A DNA stretch of 64,000 nt from Hydrogenophaga sp. (GCF_030373225.1 NZ_JAUCZG010000006.1:62001-126000), one strand, 5' to 3'. Counted from the stretch's first letter, positions 43,843-55,572 are shown. Made by a program: numbers and translations. Notes: generated by a model not told the origin, from the sequence alone.

Positions 43843-45297
43843 ATGTCCGACATGTCCATGCTCATCAACGGCCTCAAGGTCACCGCCGAAAAGGGCGCCA
43901 CCTTCGAGCGCCGCAACCCGCTCGACGGCAGCGTGGCCACGCGCGCACCCGCCGCTTCGCCGGCCGACGCGGTGATGGCGGTGGAGGCCGCCGCCGAAGC
44001 CTTCAAGACCTGGAGCGAATCCGGCCCGAGCCTGCGCCGCGCCTTGCTGCTCAAGGCCGCCGACGCACTTGAAGCCAAGACGCCCGCATTCATCGAGGCC
44101 GTGTCGGCAGAGACCGGCGCCACCGGCATGTGGGGCGGCTTCAACGTGATGCTCGCCGCCGGCATGATCCGCGAGGCCGCCTCGCTCACCACCCAGGTGT
44201 CGGGCGAAGTGATTCCGTCCGACGTGCCCGGGTCGCTGGCCATGGGCATTCGCCAGCCGGCCGGCGTCGTGCTCGGCATCGCACCGTGGAACGCCCCCAT
44301 CATCCTGGCCGTGCGTGCCATCTGCGTGCCGCTGGCGTGCGGCAACACCGTCATCCTCAAGGGCAGTGAGAACTGCCCGCGCACCCACCAGCTCATCATC
44401 GAGGCGTTCCAGGACGCGGGCTTTCCGCCCGGCGTGGTGAACTACATCACCAATGCCCCGGCCGATGCGGGCGCGGTGGTCGAAGCCATGGTGGCCCACC
44501 CGGCGGTGCGGCGCGTGAACTTCACCGGCTCCACCAAGGTCGGCAAGATCATCGCGGCCACCTGTGCCCGTTACCTCAAGCCGGTGGTGCTCGAGCTCGG
44601 CGGCAAGGCGCCGCTGGTGATCCTGGACGACGCCAACCTGGACGACGCGGTCAACGGCGCGGCCTTCGGCGCGTTCGCCAACAGCGGCCAGATCTGCATG
44701 AGCACCGAACGCATCATCGTGGACAACAAGATCGCCGACGCTTTCGTGAAGAAGTTCGCCGACAAGGCCAAGGCGCTGCCCGTGGGCGATCCGCGCAAGC
44801 CCGAGCCGGTGGTGCTCGGCTCGGTGATCGGCATGGGCACGGTCAACCACTGCAATGAACTGATCGACGACGCGCTGGCCAAAGGCGCCAAACTGGCGTG
44901 CGGTGGCAAGTCGGACACCACCCTCATGCCCGCGACCGTGCTCGACCACGTGACGCCGGCCATGCGCATCTACCACGAAGAAACCTTTGGCCCGGTGAAG
45001 TGCGTGGTGCGCGTGAGCGGCGTGGAAGAAGCGATTGCCTGCGCCAACGACAACGAGTACGGTCTCTCGGCCGCCGTGTTCGGCGGCGACATCGCCCGTG
45101 CCTTCAACGTGGCCCGCAAGATCGACAGCGGCATCTGCCACGTCAACGGTCCCACCGTGCACGACGAAGCGCAGATGCCGTTCGGCGGCGTCAAGGGTTC
45201 GGGCATCGGTCGGTTCGGTGGCAAGGCCGGCATCGCCGAGTTCACCGAACTGCGCTGGATCACCTTGCAAACCACGCCCCGTCACTACCCGTTCTGA
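43843..45297 (+). CDS. aromatic-type aldehyde dehydrogenase (salicylaldehyde/vanillin dehydrogenase-like)
   Basis: A 484-aa NAD(P)-dependent aldehyde dehydrogenase. It has IAPWNAPIILAVRAICVPLA, the Glu in LELGGKAPLVILDDANLDDA, and the catalytic Cys in NSGQICMSTERIIV. The KGSENCPRTHQLI stretch, where most relatives have KPSE, is like that of salicylaldehyde and vanillin dehydrogenases, so an aromatic aldehyde substrate is likely. CAGGAG precedes the ATG by 7 bases. It closes the ABC transporter operon, and the FeaR-like regulator fits this reading. Confidence 0.87.
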   Translation: MSDMSMLINGLKVTAEKGATFERRNPLDGSVATRAPAASPADAVMAVEAAAEAFKTWSESGPSLRRALLLKAADALEAKTPAFIEAVSAETGATGMWGGFNVMLAAGMIREAASLTTQVSGEVIPSDVPGSLAMGIRQPAGVVLGIAPWNAPIILAVRAICVPLACGNTVILKGSENCPRTHQLIIEAFQDAGFPPGVVNYITNAPADAGAVVEAMVAHPAVRRVNFTGSTKVGKIIAATCARYLKPVVLELGGKAPLVILDDANLDDAVNGAAFGAFANSGQICMSTERIIVDNKIADAFVKKFADKAKALPVGDPRKPEPVVLGSVIGMGTVNHCNELIDDALAKGAKLACGGKSDTTLMPATVLDHVTPAMRIYHEETFGPVKCVVRVSGVEEAIACANDNEYGLSAAVFGGDIARAFNVARKIDSGICHVNGPTVHDEAQMPFGGVKGSGIGRFGGKAGIAEFTELRWITLQTTPRHYPF

Positions 45298-45404
45298 AGC
45301 CGGCAGCCGGCTTGAAGGGCACGGGTGTCGATGCCCGTTCAAGCCTCGCTTTTGAACCACTCGGCACCCTTCGCCGACTGAAATAGTACCCAGGGAGAAT
45401 TCAT

Positions 45405-45456
45405 CGGACAGACCTGAATAACTAATCTTTGCAGTGGCGCCGGTCAGACCTGTCCG
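45405..45456. promoter_or_regulatory. imperfect inverted repeat upstream of the surface pair
   Basis: CGGACAGACCTGA (45405-45417) and TCAGACCTGTCCG (45444-45456) are inverted copies with 11 of 13 positions matching, 26 bp apart. They flank an AT-rich stretch (AATAACTAATCTTTGC) in an otherwise GC-rich gap 56 bp before the barrel gene. This is probably the promoter/operator of the surface operon; no regulator is known. Confidence 0.45.
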
Positions 45457-45511
45457 GCCTTCTGCGTGGCCTCTGGCACGCGTGTCCCACCCCCCCCGCG
45501 AGTCCATTGCC

Positions 45512-46960
45512 ATGCCACTGCCCGGTCTGTCCCGTTGCGCCTTCGTCGTGCTGGGCGCAACGCTCCTGCCTGCCACCTCCGTGGCCAGGGATCTCCTTCC
45601 CGTTTCCGCCGGTGCCACACAGCCGGCGCCTGCCGACGGCAGCCCCACCGAGCCGGACCGCCGGCCAGGGCGCACCCCCTCGGCCGCTGCGTCTGTGCAA
45701 GCCGGCGGCCTGACGCTCAACGAACAGGGGGCCAGCTACCGCAGCGGGTCCAGCCGCGAGCGCCTGCAGTTGCGCCTGGGGGCGAACACCGGCGTGGACG
45801 CCGGGGCTTCGGTGGGCGTCGACTACGCCAGGCTGCTGAATGATCGTTGGGCACTCGGCGTCAACGCCAGCGCCGGTGCCCGCCGCGCGCAAGACCTCAT
45901 GTTCAACGGCCTGTACTCGCCCGGGGCCGATCTGCACATCGGACTCTCGCTGGGATGGTTGCGCAGCACCGACAGCTACCGTTTCCACTCCGGTTCCGAC
46001 GAGGTCACGGTCAACCAGGGCAGTGCCTTGCTGCGCGCAAGAAAACAGTTCGACCGTGGTTCGCTGCTCACGCACGTGAGCGCCAGCGCCTACCTCGCGC
46101 AGGCCCGCAAGCCCGATGTGGCGGATCGGGTCATGACCGAGGAAACCGCCACCCTGATCCGCTTCCTGGTCGACCCGCGCGAGATATCGCCGGGCCGCCT
46201 GCAAGGGTTTTCTCTGGGCCTGGGCATGGCGCCCTGGCCCAACGGTGACATCCGGATCGGGCTCGGCAGCGAACGCCTGCTGCACCGGTTTCTCGACGGC
46301 TCCACAGCCGCACAGCGCCGCCTGAGCGCCAGCCTCGATGTCCGTCACACGCTGCCCGGCTGCTGGCAAGTGGAGGGCAGCGTCGCATCGGGGGTGGCCA
46401 GCAACCGCTTCAGCCTGGGTGTGAGAAAAGGCCCGTGGATGCTGGCCGCGTCGCGCGACGCCAGCCGCCAGGCCCAGTCCAGCCAGACCCGGCTGGTCGC
46501 CGGCCTCAACCTGCCGCTGGGCCAGGCGGCGCCGGTCTGCCGGTCTGCCGCGGGTGGCTCGTTGCCGGCGCTGCAGCGGCTCGACGAGGTCTTCACCCGC
46601 CCGAGCCAGCTGCCCACCCGTGCAATGGCCCGGGTCGACCCGACCGCCCGTCCCTCCCTGCTGGCCAGTCTCGACAAAAGCGGTCTGGCCGGCGCCACCG
46701 CCACCGCCACGCCCGAGGCCCTGATCCTGAGCCTGGTCGATCCGGCGATCGCCGTGGCCGACCTGTTCATCAATGGACTGCAGGTGGCCAACGTCGGAGC
46801 CAACGGACAGCCATTGCTGTGGGTGCAGGGCACTTCCCTGTACATCGGCGTGGGCCGCCTGCCCGGCATCGCCGTGGGTCAGACGGTCCCTGTGGAAGCC
46901 GTCGTTTTGCTCGCTGGTGGCGGTCTTGCCCTGGTGTCCTTCAACGTCACCGGGAACTGA
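45512..46960 (+). CDS. predicted outer-membrane beta-barrel protein of a surface pair
   Basis: A 482-aa secreted protein. The signal peptide (residues 1-25, ending PATSVA) is followed by a Pro/Ala-rich linker, then about residues 70-330 of alternating polar/hydrophobic strands rich in Gly, Arg and aromatic residues (for example RERLQLRLGANTGVDAGASV and RWALGVNASAGARRAQ), typical of an outer-membrane barrel. Residues 370-482 form a separate beta-rich domain ending GGGLALVSFNVTGN. I do not recognise a named family. The next gene starts 3 bp later and encodes a giant Ig-like repeat protein, so this one may export or anchor it. Confidence 0.7.
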   Translation: MPLPGLSRCAFVVLGATLLPATSVARDLLPVSAGATQPAPADGSPTEPDRRPGRTPSAAASVQAGGLTLNEQGASYRSGSSRERLQLRLGANTGVDAGASVGVDYARLLNDRWALGVNASAGARRAQDLMFNGLYSPGADLHIGLSLGWLRSTDSYRFHSGSDEVTVNQGSALLRARKQFDRGSLLTHVSASAYLAQARKPDVADRVMTEETATLIRFLVDPREISPGRLQGFSLGLGMAPWPNGDIRIGLGSERLLHRFLDGSTAAQRRLSASLDVRHTLPGCWQVEGSVASGVASNRFSLGVRKGPWMLAASRDASRQAQSSQTRLVAGLNLPLGQAAPVCRSAAGGSLPALQRLDEVFTRPSQLPTRAMARVDPTARPSLLASLDKSGLAGATATATPEALILSLVDPAIAVADLFINGLQVANVGANGQPLLWVQGTSLYIGVGRLPGIAVGQTVPVEAVVLLAGGGLALVSFNVTGN

Positions 46961-46963
46961 GCC

Positions 46964-49900
46964 ATGCAAGCCTCCCCTTTGTCCTCGCGGATGGGCCGCG
47001 CCTTCCTGACCCACCTGGCCTCCTGGCTGCCACGACCGCGTCGGTTGCTGGTGCTGCTGCTCCTGTGCACGCCACTGGCATGGGCGTCGGTGAGCATCAC
47101 CGGAATGGTCATCACCACCCTGCAGCAGATCTCGTTTGCGCAGGACAGTGTGGACCTGGTGGTGAACCAGACCGCCACACAGACGGCCACCAGCCGCTAC
47201 AGCCGGGGCCCCGTGACCTATGTCAGCAGCCATCCCGCCGTGGCCGAGGTGGACGCACGCAGCGGCGCCGTCACCGCGCTGCAGGTCGGGTCCGCCACGA
47301 TCACCGCCACGCAGGCGCCCGCCGCTCCCTATCCGTCGGCCAGCGCCCGTTACACCGTGCGGGTGTCGGGGCAGGCCCCCGTCTTCAATCCCTGGGCGTT
47401 GGCGCCCGTGGTGTTCGGCACGCCATCGTTCAACCTGGCGCCACCCACATCGAACAGCCAGGGCGCCATCACCTACAGCAGCGAGAACCCGGCCGTGGCC
47501 GACGTCACGCCGCAAGGAATGGTCGAGGTGAAGGGCGTTGGAAGAACCGGAATCGTGGCGCAGCAGGCCGCGCAGGGTGGTTTCGCGGCCGCCAGCACCC
47601 GGGCCGAACTGGAGGTTCTTCCGGTCGTCCCGGTGCTCACCTGGAGCGATCAGATGGTGACCCTGGGGACCACCATCACCCTGCAGCCACCCGCCAGCCA
47701 GACCGGGCTCACCCGGCCGTTCACCTACACCGTGGCAGACAGCCTGCTGGCCGACGTGACAGCCAACCAGATCACTGGCCGGGGTGTGGGCACGACCCGC
47801 ATCCGTGCGCAGGTCGAGGCCGGTGGCAACCATGCCGAAGCCAGCGTGGAAGCGGTGCTCACCGTGCGCGCCGCAGACTTCTTCATCACCGGCTTCAACG
47901 ACATCGTGCGCACCTTCGATGCGGTGGACAGCGCCGCCAATGCGTTCGATCTGCCCGACCTGGACAAGCCCTCCGGCAGCTCCGCCGGTTTCAGCTTCAC
48001 CAGTTCCGACCCGTCGGTGGCCACCGTTGCGGGCCAGCGCGTGACCGTGCTCGGGGTGGGCAGCACCACGCTGACGGCAACACTGTCTGCCGATCCGCTG
48101 CGCCACGGGCCCGCCACGGCCAGCGTCCGCCTGCAGGTGCTGCCGGCGCTGCCGCTGGTCACCTTCGCCCCGATCGCCAAGGCGGTGGGTGATGCGGCAT
48201 TCGTGCCGGCTTTCATCAGCAACAGTGGGGGCGCGGTGACCTTCTCGCTGGTCAATCCCGAGCCGCCCGATCTGGCCACGCTGGCCAGCGACGGCAGCAT
48301 CACCCCCGTCAAGCCGGGCACCGCCACGCTGATGGCCACACAGGTCGAGGCGGGCCACTTTGCCGCCAGCACCCACACCACGACGCTGACCATCACCGCC
48401 CAGCCTCTCGTTGCCAACACGCTGGCACTGGCACCGTTCGAAAAACTCGCGGTGGACACCCCCTTTGTCCCCGCCTGGACCCTTCGAAACAGCACGGCCG
48501 AGCCGATTGTCGTGACCAGCAGCAACAGCGCGGTGGCAACGGTCGGCAACGACGCGCAGACCGTCACGCTCACCGGCCTGGCGGGCACCAGCCTGATCAC
48601 GCTCACCCAGCAGGCCACGCCCACGCACGCCGGTGCATCGGTGAGCGCCCTGATGACCGTGCGCCAGCAGCCGGCCACGGCAGCGTCGTTGACGCTGTCG
48701 GACATGTCCAGGGTCTTTGGCGATGCCGCCTTCACGCCGCAGGTCGGCACCTCCAGCGATGGGGCGGTCAGCTTCAGCAGCGGCAACGAAGCGGTCGCCG
48801 TCGTCGACAGCACGGGGCGCTTCATCCGCATCGTCGGGGCCGGCCGCGCCAGCATCACCGCACGCGTGGCATCGACCGCCCGGTTCCAGGGCGCAGAGGC
48901 CACCGCCACACTCACCGTGAACCCGCGCGACCCGGGCCTGCAGGTCCGGGATGTCTACCGACAACTTGCCATGGGCCCCTTTGATCTTGCCGTGGAAAAG
49001 CGTGGCAATGGTGTGGTCACGGTGACCAGCAGCAATGCCGCCGTGGCGACCGTCGGAGGAGCGCAAGGCCTGACCATCACGCCGCTGAGCCCGGGACAGA
49101 CCACGGTCACCGTGACGGTCGCGGAGGATGCCAACCACACGGCGTCCAGCGCCAGCGCGAGGGTCCACATCACGGCAGAGCAAGCCTCGTTGCGTTGGTC
49201 GGTCCCGCCGCAAATCGTCTTTGATGCGGCCGCTCCGACGCTGACGTTGCCGGTGCTGGAGTCCAACAACCGCTCGGGTGCCATCAGCTACAGCAGCAGC
49301 GACACCAGCGTGGCCACCCTCGTCGGCAACACGCTGACCCTCACCGGCAGGGCCGGCAGCGTGACGCTGACTGCCACACAGGCCCCGGGAGACGGCTATG
49401 TCGAGTCACGGATCAGTGCCAACGTGAACGTGGTGCTTTCCGCACCGACCACCATCGAACCTGTGGCACCCACACTGGTGGTCGACGCGCTGATCGAGCG
49501 TTCGCTGGCGCAGGGCGCATTCCGCCCGGCCATCCAGACCAACAGCCCGGGTGCCATCACCCTGAGCGTTCTGTACGGTCCGGTGACCCTGGGTGCCGAC
49601 GGCCGCACACTGACACCCACCGCGTCCGGTGAAGCCGCTGTCAAGGTGGTCGTGGCGGCCACCGCTGCCTTCACCACCGCCGAGAGGACCATCGTCATCA
49701 AACTGTCGGCCGGCGCGCCGGTGATCGAGTTTGCGCCCATGACGCGCAACTTTGACGATGCCGACTTGACGTTCGACATCCCGACACCGCTCTCGAACAG
49801 TCCGGGTGCGTTCACCTACATCAGTCTCGATCCTGGCGTGGCCGAAATCGTCAGCGGCACACAGATCAAGGTCAAACGCGCCGGAACCGCCGTCATCCGG

Positions 49901-52723
49901 GCGGTGCAGGCCGCGGCCTTTCCGTACGAGTCTGGGCAGGCCGACACCACGCTGACCGTGCATGCGCAGCCCAACACCCTGAGCTTCGGCGCCCGGCGGG
50001 CCATCACCCGCAGCACCAGCGACCTGCCGTTCGCCTTGCGTGCCACGTCGAACAGCCCGACGACCATCGAGTACCTCTCGACCAACGAGGCGGTGGCCAC
50101 CATCGATGCCAACGGCGTGGTCACGCTCCAGGGTGCGGCGGGCAGCACGGTCATCGTGGCCACGCAGGTCACGGGCTGGACCCAGTACGCCCCCGGTCGC
50201 GCCGAGATCGCTCTCACCGTGACACCACCCGAGGCCACGGGCCTGACGCTGTTCGACTTCACGGTGCCGGTCGATCGGGGCACGGTGCTCCCGCCCTACA
50301 CCACGCTCAGCAGCCGCCCGGTGGTGGTCGAGGTGGACAACGCCCTGGTGGCCACGGTGGAGCCCGATGGCCAGACCCTGCGCCTGCTCTCGGTCGGCAC
50401 GGCCGGGGTCACGGTGAAGCACCCCGCCACCGACACCCAGGCCGAGGTGGCCGTGCGTGCCGTGTTGACCGTCGGACCCGCCACACCGGTGATGTCGGGC
50501 TTGCCCACCGCCATCGAGCGCACCTGGACCGGCACCAGCACAGCCATCACGCTGTCACCCCTGTCGCCCAGCAACGGTGAGTTCAGACTGAGCAGCGACG
50601 CGCCCGGCGTGGCGCAGGTCAACGGGCTCACCGTCACGCTGGTGGGGCCCGGCACCGCCCGCCTGACGCTGACCCAGGGGCCGGACGCTTCGTGGTCGGG
50701 CGGCAGTGTCGTCATCCCGGTGACGGTGAATCAGGCGCTTGCTTCACTCGACAACATGACCCGCAGCCATGGCGACCCTGGTTTCGAGCTGCCCGCCATG
50801 CTGGGCGGCGTGTCGGTCAGCTACACCAGTGACAACCCTGCGGTGGCGCTCATCGGCGGCGCCGACAGCCGCACCGTGAGCCTGACCGGCGTGGGCACGA
50901 CCGTGCTGACAGCACGCAGCGGTGCCAATGGGGTGGTGGCCTCGGCCGTGCTGACCGTTCAAGCCGGACTGCCCCGCTTGATCCTGGCCGACACGGTGCT
51001 GCCCTCCACAACCCTGGCGACCACCCTCAGGGCCACGTCGAGCAGCACGGGCGCCATCCGCTATGCCGTCACCGGCGGCGCCACCGGCATCGTTCGGCTC
51101 GACGCACAGGGCATGCTGCTGGTCCAGGGCACGGGCACCGTGCAGGTGACCGCCACCCAGGCGCCCGATGCCAACCACCTCCAGGCCAGCGTGGTGGCCA
51201 GCATCACCATCGCAGCGGGGGATCCGGGCTTTGTCGTGACCTCGGCGCCTGCCGCGCCTGTCCTGCAGGGCGGCACCTTCGAGATCCGGTACCGGGCCAA
51301 CAGCCTGGCCGGAGCCGGTGACGTCGAGCCCATCCTTCTGGCCTTCCAGGGTTCGGACGTCAGCCTCAGCAACCACATCACGCTGATCTCCCAGTCGATA
51401 CCCACCCGGGTGGATGAAGACGGTGTCATGGTCTTCAGGATGGCCATCGATGCACCGGTGGGAGCGGGGCACCGCATTGGCTTCTCTTTCCGGTCGACCG
51501 ACCCCGGATTCAACACCCTGGTGGCCAACAGTCCTCCGGTCGCCAGGAACATCGAGGTCGCTGCCGTGGACCAGCAGTACAACCTGGGCTTGCCGTTCAC
51601 GCTGGACTTCAACATCGAGAACACGGTGGTGGTCCCGTCTGTTCGTGACAGCCGCGGCAACCTCGCGCCCTTGGTCAGTTGCAACCTCAGGTCCAGCAAC
51701 CCGGCCGTGCTGCGCGAGGATTACTCCAACGACAACCCTCACCAGGGCTGGCGCACCGTGGGGGTGGGAGAGGCCACCTTGTCCTGCTCGAACCATGCCG
51801 GCGTGCGCGGCGTGACCGTGACCGTTCTGCCGGGCGATCCGAAGCTGCGCGGCTTCGAGTCCATGAGCCTGAGCCTGGATGCGCCGACGCGCCCCATCGT
51901 GGAGCCGGTTTCCCTCAACACCACGGGAGCCTGGACCTACGAGATCCTCAACAGCCAGAGCGCGACCGGCGCGCTCGTCGCGGTGATCGAAAACGGGGCG
52001 GTGGTGGCCAGGGCGCCCGGCAGCGCCGTGCTGCGCGCCAGGCAGGCGGCTGCGGGGGCGTACCGCGCGGCACATGTCGACGCACTCATCAGCGTGTCGC
52101 CTTCGGTGCTCACGGGCTTCCAGGATGTCACCATGACCTTTGGCGACGCCGATTTCCGCATGCCGCTGCCCGGCAGCAGCGACACCACAACACCGTTTGT
52201 GCTGACCAGCAGCAACCCCGATGTGGCCACCATTTCCGACCTCAACCGGGTGAGCATCCGGTCAGCGGGCACGGCCATCATCACGGCGACGCAGGGCCAG
52301 TCCCGGCCCGTCACCGCCGTGCTCACCGTGCGCAAGGCGGTTCCCCGGCTGGTGTTGCGGGTGAAGCCCTGGGTCGAGTTCGAGCAGGAAACCTGTCCGA
52401 CGCTCCCCCCGACCCTGATCACCTGGCCTTTGCCCAACCAGACCACCCTGGCCGGTGTGAGCCTTGTCAGCGACAGCGATGGCGCCGTCCAGTACGGATC
52501 TTCCGGTGGGTTTTTCTGGAACTGGAACCGGTCTCAGCCCACGCCGGGCAACGTCGGGCAACTGGCGCTGGCGGTTCCCGACCAGAGCGGGCGCTCGCCG
52601 CGCCTGACCCACCGGATCTGGGTGACCCAGGCCGAGTCTGCCAACCACCTGTCGGCCACCAGTGAAGCCTTCGAGTTCATGGTGTCCGACAGCCTCCCCG
52701 CCACCGCGCCCTGCTCCCGGTAG
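46964..52723 (+). CDS. giant surface protein of about 20 Ig-like (BIg2-type) repeats
   Basis: A 1919-aa protein. The signal peptide ends near residue 41 (CTPLAWA). The rest is about 20 repeats of 75-95 residues, each built on a pattern like [11 protein letters not shown], then a small residue-rich turn, then GTATLTATQ and a closing LTV strand, as in bacterial Ig-like group 2 domains. Repeats are strongly diverged, so no long DNA identity is seen. The mature protein has only four cysteines, in two close pairs (one in the third-last repeat region, one in the last domain). No LPXTG, autotransporter barrel or type I secretion end is seen, so export probably depends on the barrel protein 3 bp upstream. 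Confidence 0.75.
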   Translation: MQASPLSSRMGRAFLTHLASWLPRPRRLLVLLLLCTPLAWASVSITGMVITTLQQISFAQDSVDLVVNQTATQTATSRYSRGPVTYVSSHPAVAEVDARSGAVTALQVGSATITATQAPAAPYPSASARYTVRVSGQAPVFNPWALAPVVFGTPSFNLAPPTSNSQGAITYSSENPAVADVTPQGMVEVKGVGRTGIVAQQAAQGGFAAASTRAELEVLPVVPVLTWSDQMVTLGTTITLQPPASQTGLTRPFTYTVADSLLADVTANQITGRGVGTTRIRAQVEAGGNHAEASVEAVLTVRAADFFITGFNDIVRTFDAVDSAANAFDLPDLDKPSGSSAGFSFTSSDPSVATVAGQRVTVLGVGSTTLTATLSADPLRHGPATASVRLQVLPALPLVTFAPIAKAVGDAAFVPAFISNSGGAVTFSLVNPEPPDLATLASDGSITPVKPGTATLMATQVEAGHFAASTHTTTLTITAQPLVANTLALAPFEKLAVDTPFVPAWTLRNSTAEPIVVTSSNSAVATVGNDAQTVTLTGLAGTSLITLTQQATPTHAGASVSALMTVRQQPATAASLTLSDMSRVFGDAAFTPQVGTSSDGAVSFSSGNEAVAVVDSTGRFIRIVGAGRASITARVASTARFQGAEATATLTVNPRDPGLQVRDVYRQLAMGPFDLAVEKRGNGVVTVTSSNAAVATVGGAQGLTITPLSPGQTTVTVTVAEDANHTASSASARVHITAEQASLRWSVPPQIVFDAAAPTLTLPVLESNNRSGAISYSSSDTSVATLVGNTLTLTGRAGSVTLTATQAPGDGYVESRISANVNVVLSAPTTIEPVAPTLVVDALIERSLAQGAFRPAIQTNSPGAITLSVLYGPVTLGADGRTLTPTASGEAAVKVVVAATAAFTTAERTIVIKLSAGAPVIEFAPMTRNFDDADLTFDIPTPLSNSPGAFTYISLDPGVAEIVSGTQIKVKRAGTAVIRAVQAAAFPYESGQADTTLTVHAQPNTLSFGARRAITRSTSDLPFALRATSNSPTTIEYLSTNEAVATIDANGVVTLQGAAGSTVIVATQVTGWTQYAPGRAEIALTVTPPEATGLTLFDFTVPVDRGTVLPPYTTLSSRPVVVEVDNALVATVEPDGQTLRLLSVGTAGVTVKHPATDTQAEVAVRAVLTVGPATPVMSGLPTAIERTWTGTSTAITLSPLSPSNGEFRLSSDAPGVAQVNGLTVTLVGPGTARLTLTQGPDASWSGGSVVIPVTVNQALASLDNMTRSHGDPGFELPAMLGGVSVSYTSDNPAVALIGGADSRTVSLTGVGTTVLTARSGANGVVASAVLTVQAGLPRLILADTVLPSTTLATTLRATSSSTGAIRYAVTGGATGIVRLDAQGMLLVQGTGTVQVTATQAPDANHLQASVVASITIAAGDPGFVVTSAPAAPVLQGGTFEIRYRANSLAGAGDVEPILLAFQGSDVSLSNHITLISQSIPTRVDEDGVMVFRMAIDAPVGAGHRIGFSFRSTDPGFNTLVANSPPVARNIEVAAVDQQYNLGLPFTLDFNIENTVVVPSVRDSRGNLAPLVSCNLRSSNPAVLREDYSNDNPHQGWRTVGVGEATLSCSNHAGVRGVTVTVLPGDPKLRGFESMSLSLDAPTRPIVEPVSLNTTGAWTYEILNSQSATGALVAVIENGAVVARAPGSAVLRARQAAAGAYRAAHVDALISVSPSVLTGFQDVTMTFGDADFRMPLPGSSDTTTPFVLTSSNPDVATISDLNRVSIRSAGTAIITATQGQSRPVTAVLTVRKAVPRLVLRVKPWVEFEQETCPTLPPTLITWPLPNQTTLAGVSLVSDSDGAVQYGSSGGFFWNWNRSQPTPGNVGQLALAVPDQSGRSPRLTHRIWVTQAESANHLSATSEAFEFMVSDSLPATAPCSR

Positions 52724-52732
52724 CGGTCCAAT

Positions 52733-52760
52733 GAACCAGGGGCATGGCAGCCCCTGGTTC
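52733..52760 (+). terminator. hairpin after the giant repeat gene
   Basis: GAACCAGGGGC and GCCCCTGGTTC form a perfect 11-bp stem with a 6-base loop, 9 bp after the stop. There is no T-run, so termination, if any, would not be a standard intrinsic one; it may mark the 3' end of the surface operon before proA. Confidence 0.5.
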
Positions 52761-52802
52761 GTGCCGGGTGCAGCGGGGCGACGGCTCTGCGAAAATCGCG
52801 CG

Positions 52803-54083
52803 ATGAACGCGACCAACACCACCGAACTCATGCACACCCTGGGCCAGCAGGCCAAAGCGGCCTCGGCGCTCATGGCCCAGGCCAGTGCGGCCACCAAGCA
52901 GCGCGCCTTGCTGGGTCTGGCTTCCCTGCTGCGCGCCAACGTTGACGCCCTGCAACAGGACAATGCCCGGGACCTCGACCGTGCCCGTGCCGCCGGCCTG
53001 GCCGAGCCGATGGTGGATCGTCTGAAGCTCACGCCGAAGGTGATCGAGACCTGCGCCCAGGGTTGCGAACAGCTCGCGGCCATGCCCGAGATCATTGGCG
53101 AGATCACCGGCATGAAGCAGATGCCCAGCGGCATCCGGGTCGGACAGATGCGGGTGCCCCTCGGCGTGTTCGGCATGATCTACGAGAGCCGCCCCAACGT
53201 GACCATCGAGGCCGCCTCGTTGTCCATCAAGAGCGGCAACGCGGCCATCCTGCGCGGCGGCTCCGAGGCGATCGAGTCCAACCGGACCCTGGCCGCACTG
53301 GTGCAACGCGCCATGGTCGATGCCGGCCTGCCCGCCGACGGCGTTCAGCTCGTGCCCACCACCGACCGCGCTGCCGTGGGCCAGCTCATCACCATGCCGC
53401 AGTACGTGGACGTGATCATTCCGCGCGGCGGCAAGGGGTTGATCGAGCGCATCAGCGCCGAAGCCAGGGTGCCGGTCATCAAACACCTCGATGGCAACTG
53501 CCACACCTACGTGGACGACCCCTGCGACCTGTCCATGGCGGTGACCGTGGCCGACAACGCCAAGACCCAGAAATACAGCCCCTGCAACGCCACCGAAAGC
53601 CTGCTCGTGGCGCGTGGCGTGGCGGCCGGCTTCCTGCCGAAGATCGGCGCCATCTTTGCGGCCAAGGGCGTGGAAATGCGCTGCTGCCCCGAAAGCCGGG
53701 CGATGCTCGCGACCGTGCCGGGTGCGAACCTCAAGGAGGCGACCGAGGCCGACTGGTCCGAGGAGTACCTGGCTCCTGTCATCAGCATCAAGCTGGTCGA
53801 GGGTGTGGACGAGGCCATCGCCCACATCAACCGCTACAGCAGCCACCACACCGACGCCATCCTCACCACCGACCACCGGCATGCGCAGCGGTTTTTGCGT
53901 GAGGTTGATTCGGCAAGCGTCATGGTGAATGCGAGCACCCGCTTCGCAGATGGGTTCGAGTTCGGCCTGGGCGCTGAAATCGGCATTTCGACCGACAAGT
54001 TCCACGCGCGCGGGCCGGTCGGTGTCGAGGGCCTGACCTCGCTGAAGTACGTGGTGCTGGGCGAGGGCGAGGTGCGGGGCTGA
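52803..54083 (+). CDS. proA: glutamate-5-semialdehyde dehydrogenase (gamma-glutamyl phosphate reductase)
   Basis: A 426-aa NADPH enzyme for the second step of proline synthesis. The motifs [31 protein letters not shown], and the catalytic Cys in [13 protein letters not shown] are present, with [20 protein letters not shown] near the end. Length is normal. It normally follows holA in related genomes; here a 17-kb block intervenes. Confidence 0.96.
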   Translation: MNATNTTELMHTLGQQAKAASALMAQASAATKQRALLGLASLLRANVDALQQDNARDLDRARAAGLAEPMVDRLKLTPKVIETCAQGCEQLAAMPEIIGEITGMKQMPSGIRVGQMRVPLGVFGMIYESRPNVTIEAASLSIKSGNAAILRGGSEAIESNRTLAALVQRAMVDAGLPADGVQLVPTTDRAAVGQLITMPQYVDVIIPRGGKGLIERISAEARVPVIKHLDGNCHTYVDDPCDLSMAVTVADNAKTQKYSPCNATESLLVARGVAAGFLPKIGAIFAAKGVEMRCCPESRAMLATVPGANLKEATEADWSEEYLAPVISIKLVEGVDEAIAHINRYSSHHTDAILTTDHRHAQRFLREVDSASVMVNASTRFADGFEFGLGAEIGISTDKFHARGPVGVEGLTSLKYVVLGEGEVRG

Positions 54084-54176
54084 TCGGGGGGGGCGAGCCG
54101 CCGTCGCCTTGAAAGGGTGTCACACGGCCCCATTACACTGACTACCCCCACCCGTTGCCGCCCAAGGCCCTCTCCT

Positions 54177-55469
54177 ATGGTCCCCCACCTCGTCACTGCC
54201 CTGACCGGCCCCATCAACGAGCTTGAGCAGCGCATCCTCGAGTCCACACCGGTGATCGAGCGGTGGTTCCGGCTGGAGTGGATGGAACACACGCCGCCGT
54301 TCTACAGCTCGGTGGACGTGCGCAACGCCGGCTTCAAGCTCGCTCCTGTGGACACCAACCTCTTTCCCGGCGGCTGGAACCACCTCACCCCCGAGATGAT
54401 TCCGCTGGCGGTGCAGGCGGCCATGGCCGCGATCGAAAAGATCTGCCCGGAGGCGAAAAACCTGCTGCTGATTCCCGAGAACTCCCGCGACTCCTTCTAC
54501 CTGAGCAACCTGGCCCAGCTGCAGCGCATCTTCTACATGGCCGGTCTCAATGTGCGGCTGGGCTCCATGTCCAACGACATCAAGGTGCCCACCACGATCG
54601 AATTGCCCGGCGGCGAGAAGGTGGTGCTGGAGCCTTTGATCCGCACCAAGCGGCGCCTGGGCCTGAAGAATTTCGACCCTTGCACCATCCTGCTCAACAA
54701 CGACCTGAGCGCCGGCGTGCCCGGCATCGTGGAAGACCTGCACGAACAGTACCTGCTGCCGCCGTTGCACGGAGGCTGGCCGACGCGGCGCAAGAGCCAC
54801 CACTTCAAGGCCTACGAGGAGGTGTCCAAGCGCTTCGGCAAGCTGCTGGGCATGGACCACTGGCTGATCAACCCGATGTTCAACCAGTGTGGCGAGGTCG
54901 ACTTCAACACCGACGCGGGGCTCGAGTGCCTGCGCAGCAACACCGACGCCTTGCTGGGCAAGATCCGCCGCAAGTACAAGGAATACGGCATCAACGAGAA
55001 GCCGTTTGTGGTCGTGAAAGCCGACAACGGCACCGGCGGCATGGGCATCCTCACGGTGCGGGACGCCCGCGAGATCGACAACCTCCCGGACAAGACCCGG
55101 GCCCACATGGCCGTGACGCAGGCCGGGCAGGCGGTGCACGAGGTGATCATCCAGGAAGGGGTGCTGACCAACGAGCGCATCAACAGCGCCGTGGCCGAAC
55201 CGGTGGTCTACATGATGGACCGCTATGTGGTCGGCGGCTTCTACCGCGTGCATGCCGACCGCGGTGTGGACGAAAACCTCAACGCCCCCGGCTCCAGCTA
55301 CGTGCCGCTGGCTTTCGAGCAGAGCGCCCAGCTGCCGCAGCCCGGTGTGAAGCCGGGTGCCAGCGTGCCCAACCGCTTCTACATGTACGGGGTGATCGGC
55401 CGTCTGGCCATGCTCGCGGCCAGTTACGAGCTGGAAGCGACCGACCCCGACGCCGAGGTCTACGAATGA
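54177..55469 (+). CDS. gshA: glutamate--cysteine ligase
   Basis: A 430-aa ATP-dependent enzyme for the first step of glutathione synthesis, of the proteobacterial type distinct from the Escherichia coli form. Visible stretches: [49 protein letters not shown] [19 protein letters not shown], and [13 protein letters not shown] for ATP binding. I start at [12 protein letters not shown]; a GTG 60 bp upstream is less likely. gshB lies 3.4 kb downstream, with kup and a benE-like gene between. Confidence 0.92.
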   Translation: MVPHLVTALTGPINELEQRILESTPVIERWFRLEWMEHTPPFYSSVDVRNAGFKLAPVDTNLFPGGWNHLTPEMIPLAVQAAMAAIEKICPEAKNLLLIPENSRDSFYLSNLAQLQRIFYMAGLNVRLGSMSNDIKVPTTIELPGGEKVVLEPLIRTKRRLGLKNFDPCTILLNNDLSAGVPGIVEDLHEQYLLPPLHGGWPTRRKSHHFKAYEEVSKRFGKLLGMDHWLINPMFNQCGEVDFNTDAGLECLRSNTDALLGKIRRKYKEYGINEKPFVVVKADNGTGGMGILTVRDAREIDNLPDKTRAHMAVTQAGQAVHEVIIQEGVLTNERINSAVAEPVVYMMDRYVVGGFYRVHADRGVDENLNAPGSSYVPLAFEQSAQLPQPGVKPGASVPNRFYMYGVIGRLAMLAASYELEATDPDAEVYE

Positions 55470-55572
55470 GTTGCTGCGGCGCAACATAAACCCAGAAGCC
55501 GCGTTTTGGGGCGCCCAGCCCACCGACACGCCGGCCGGCACAGGCGCAGAATCGCGATCCCCGGACAACGAA

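Noticed and set aside
45422..49213. Open frame of 1263 codons antisense to the barrel and giant repeat genes
   Set aside because: In this GC-rich DNA the reverse frame of a real gene often lacks stops. The translation is rich in Gly, His, Arg and Gln with no fold or motif, while the plus strand has signal peptides and regular repeats.
46964..52723. Repeated pattern in the giant gene considered as a CRISPR or tandem DNA repeat
   Set aside because: The repetition is at the protein level (75-95 residue Ig-like units). DNA copies differ strongly and there are no uniform spacers.
35471..52723. Accessory block considered as a prophage or integrative element
   Set aside because: No integrase, transposase, tRNA target, direct repeats or phage genes are seen at either border.
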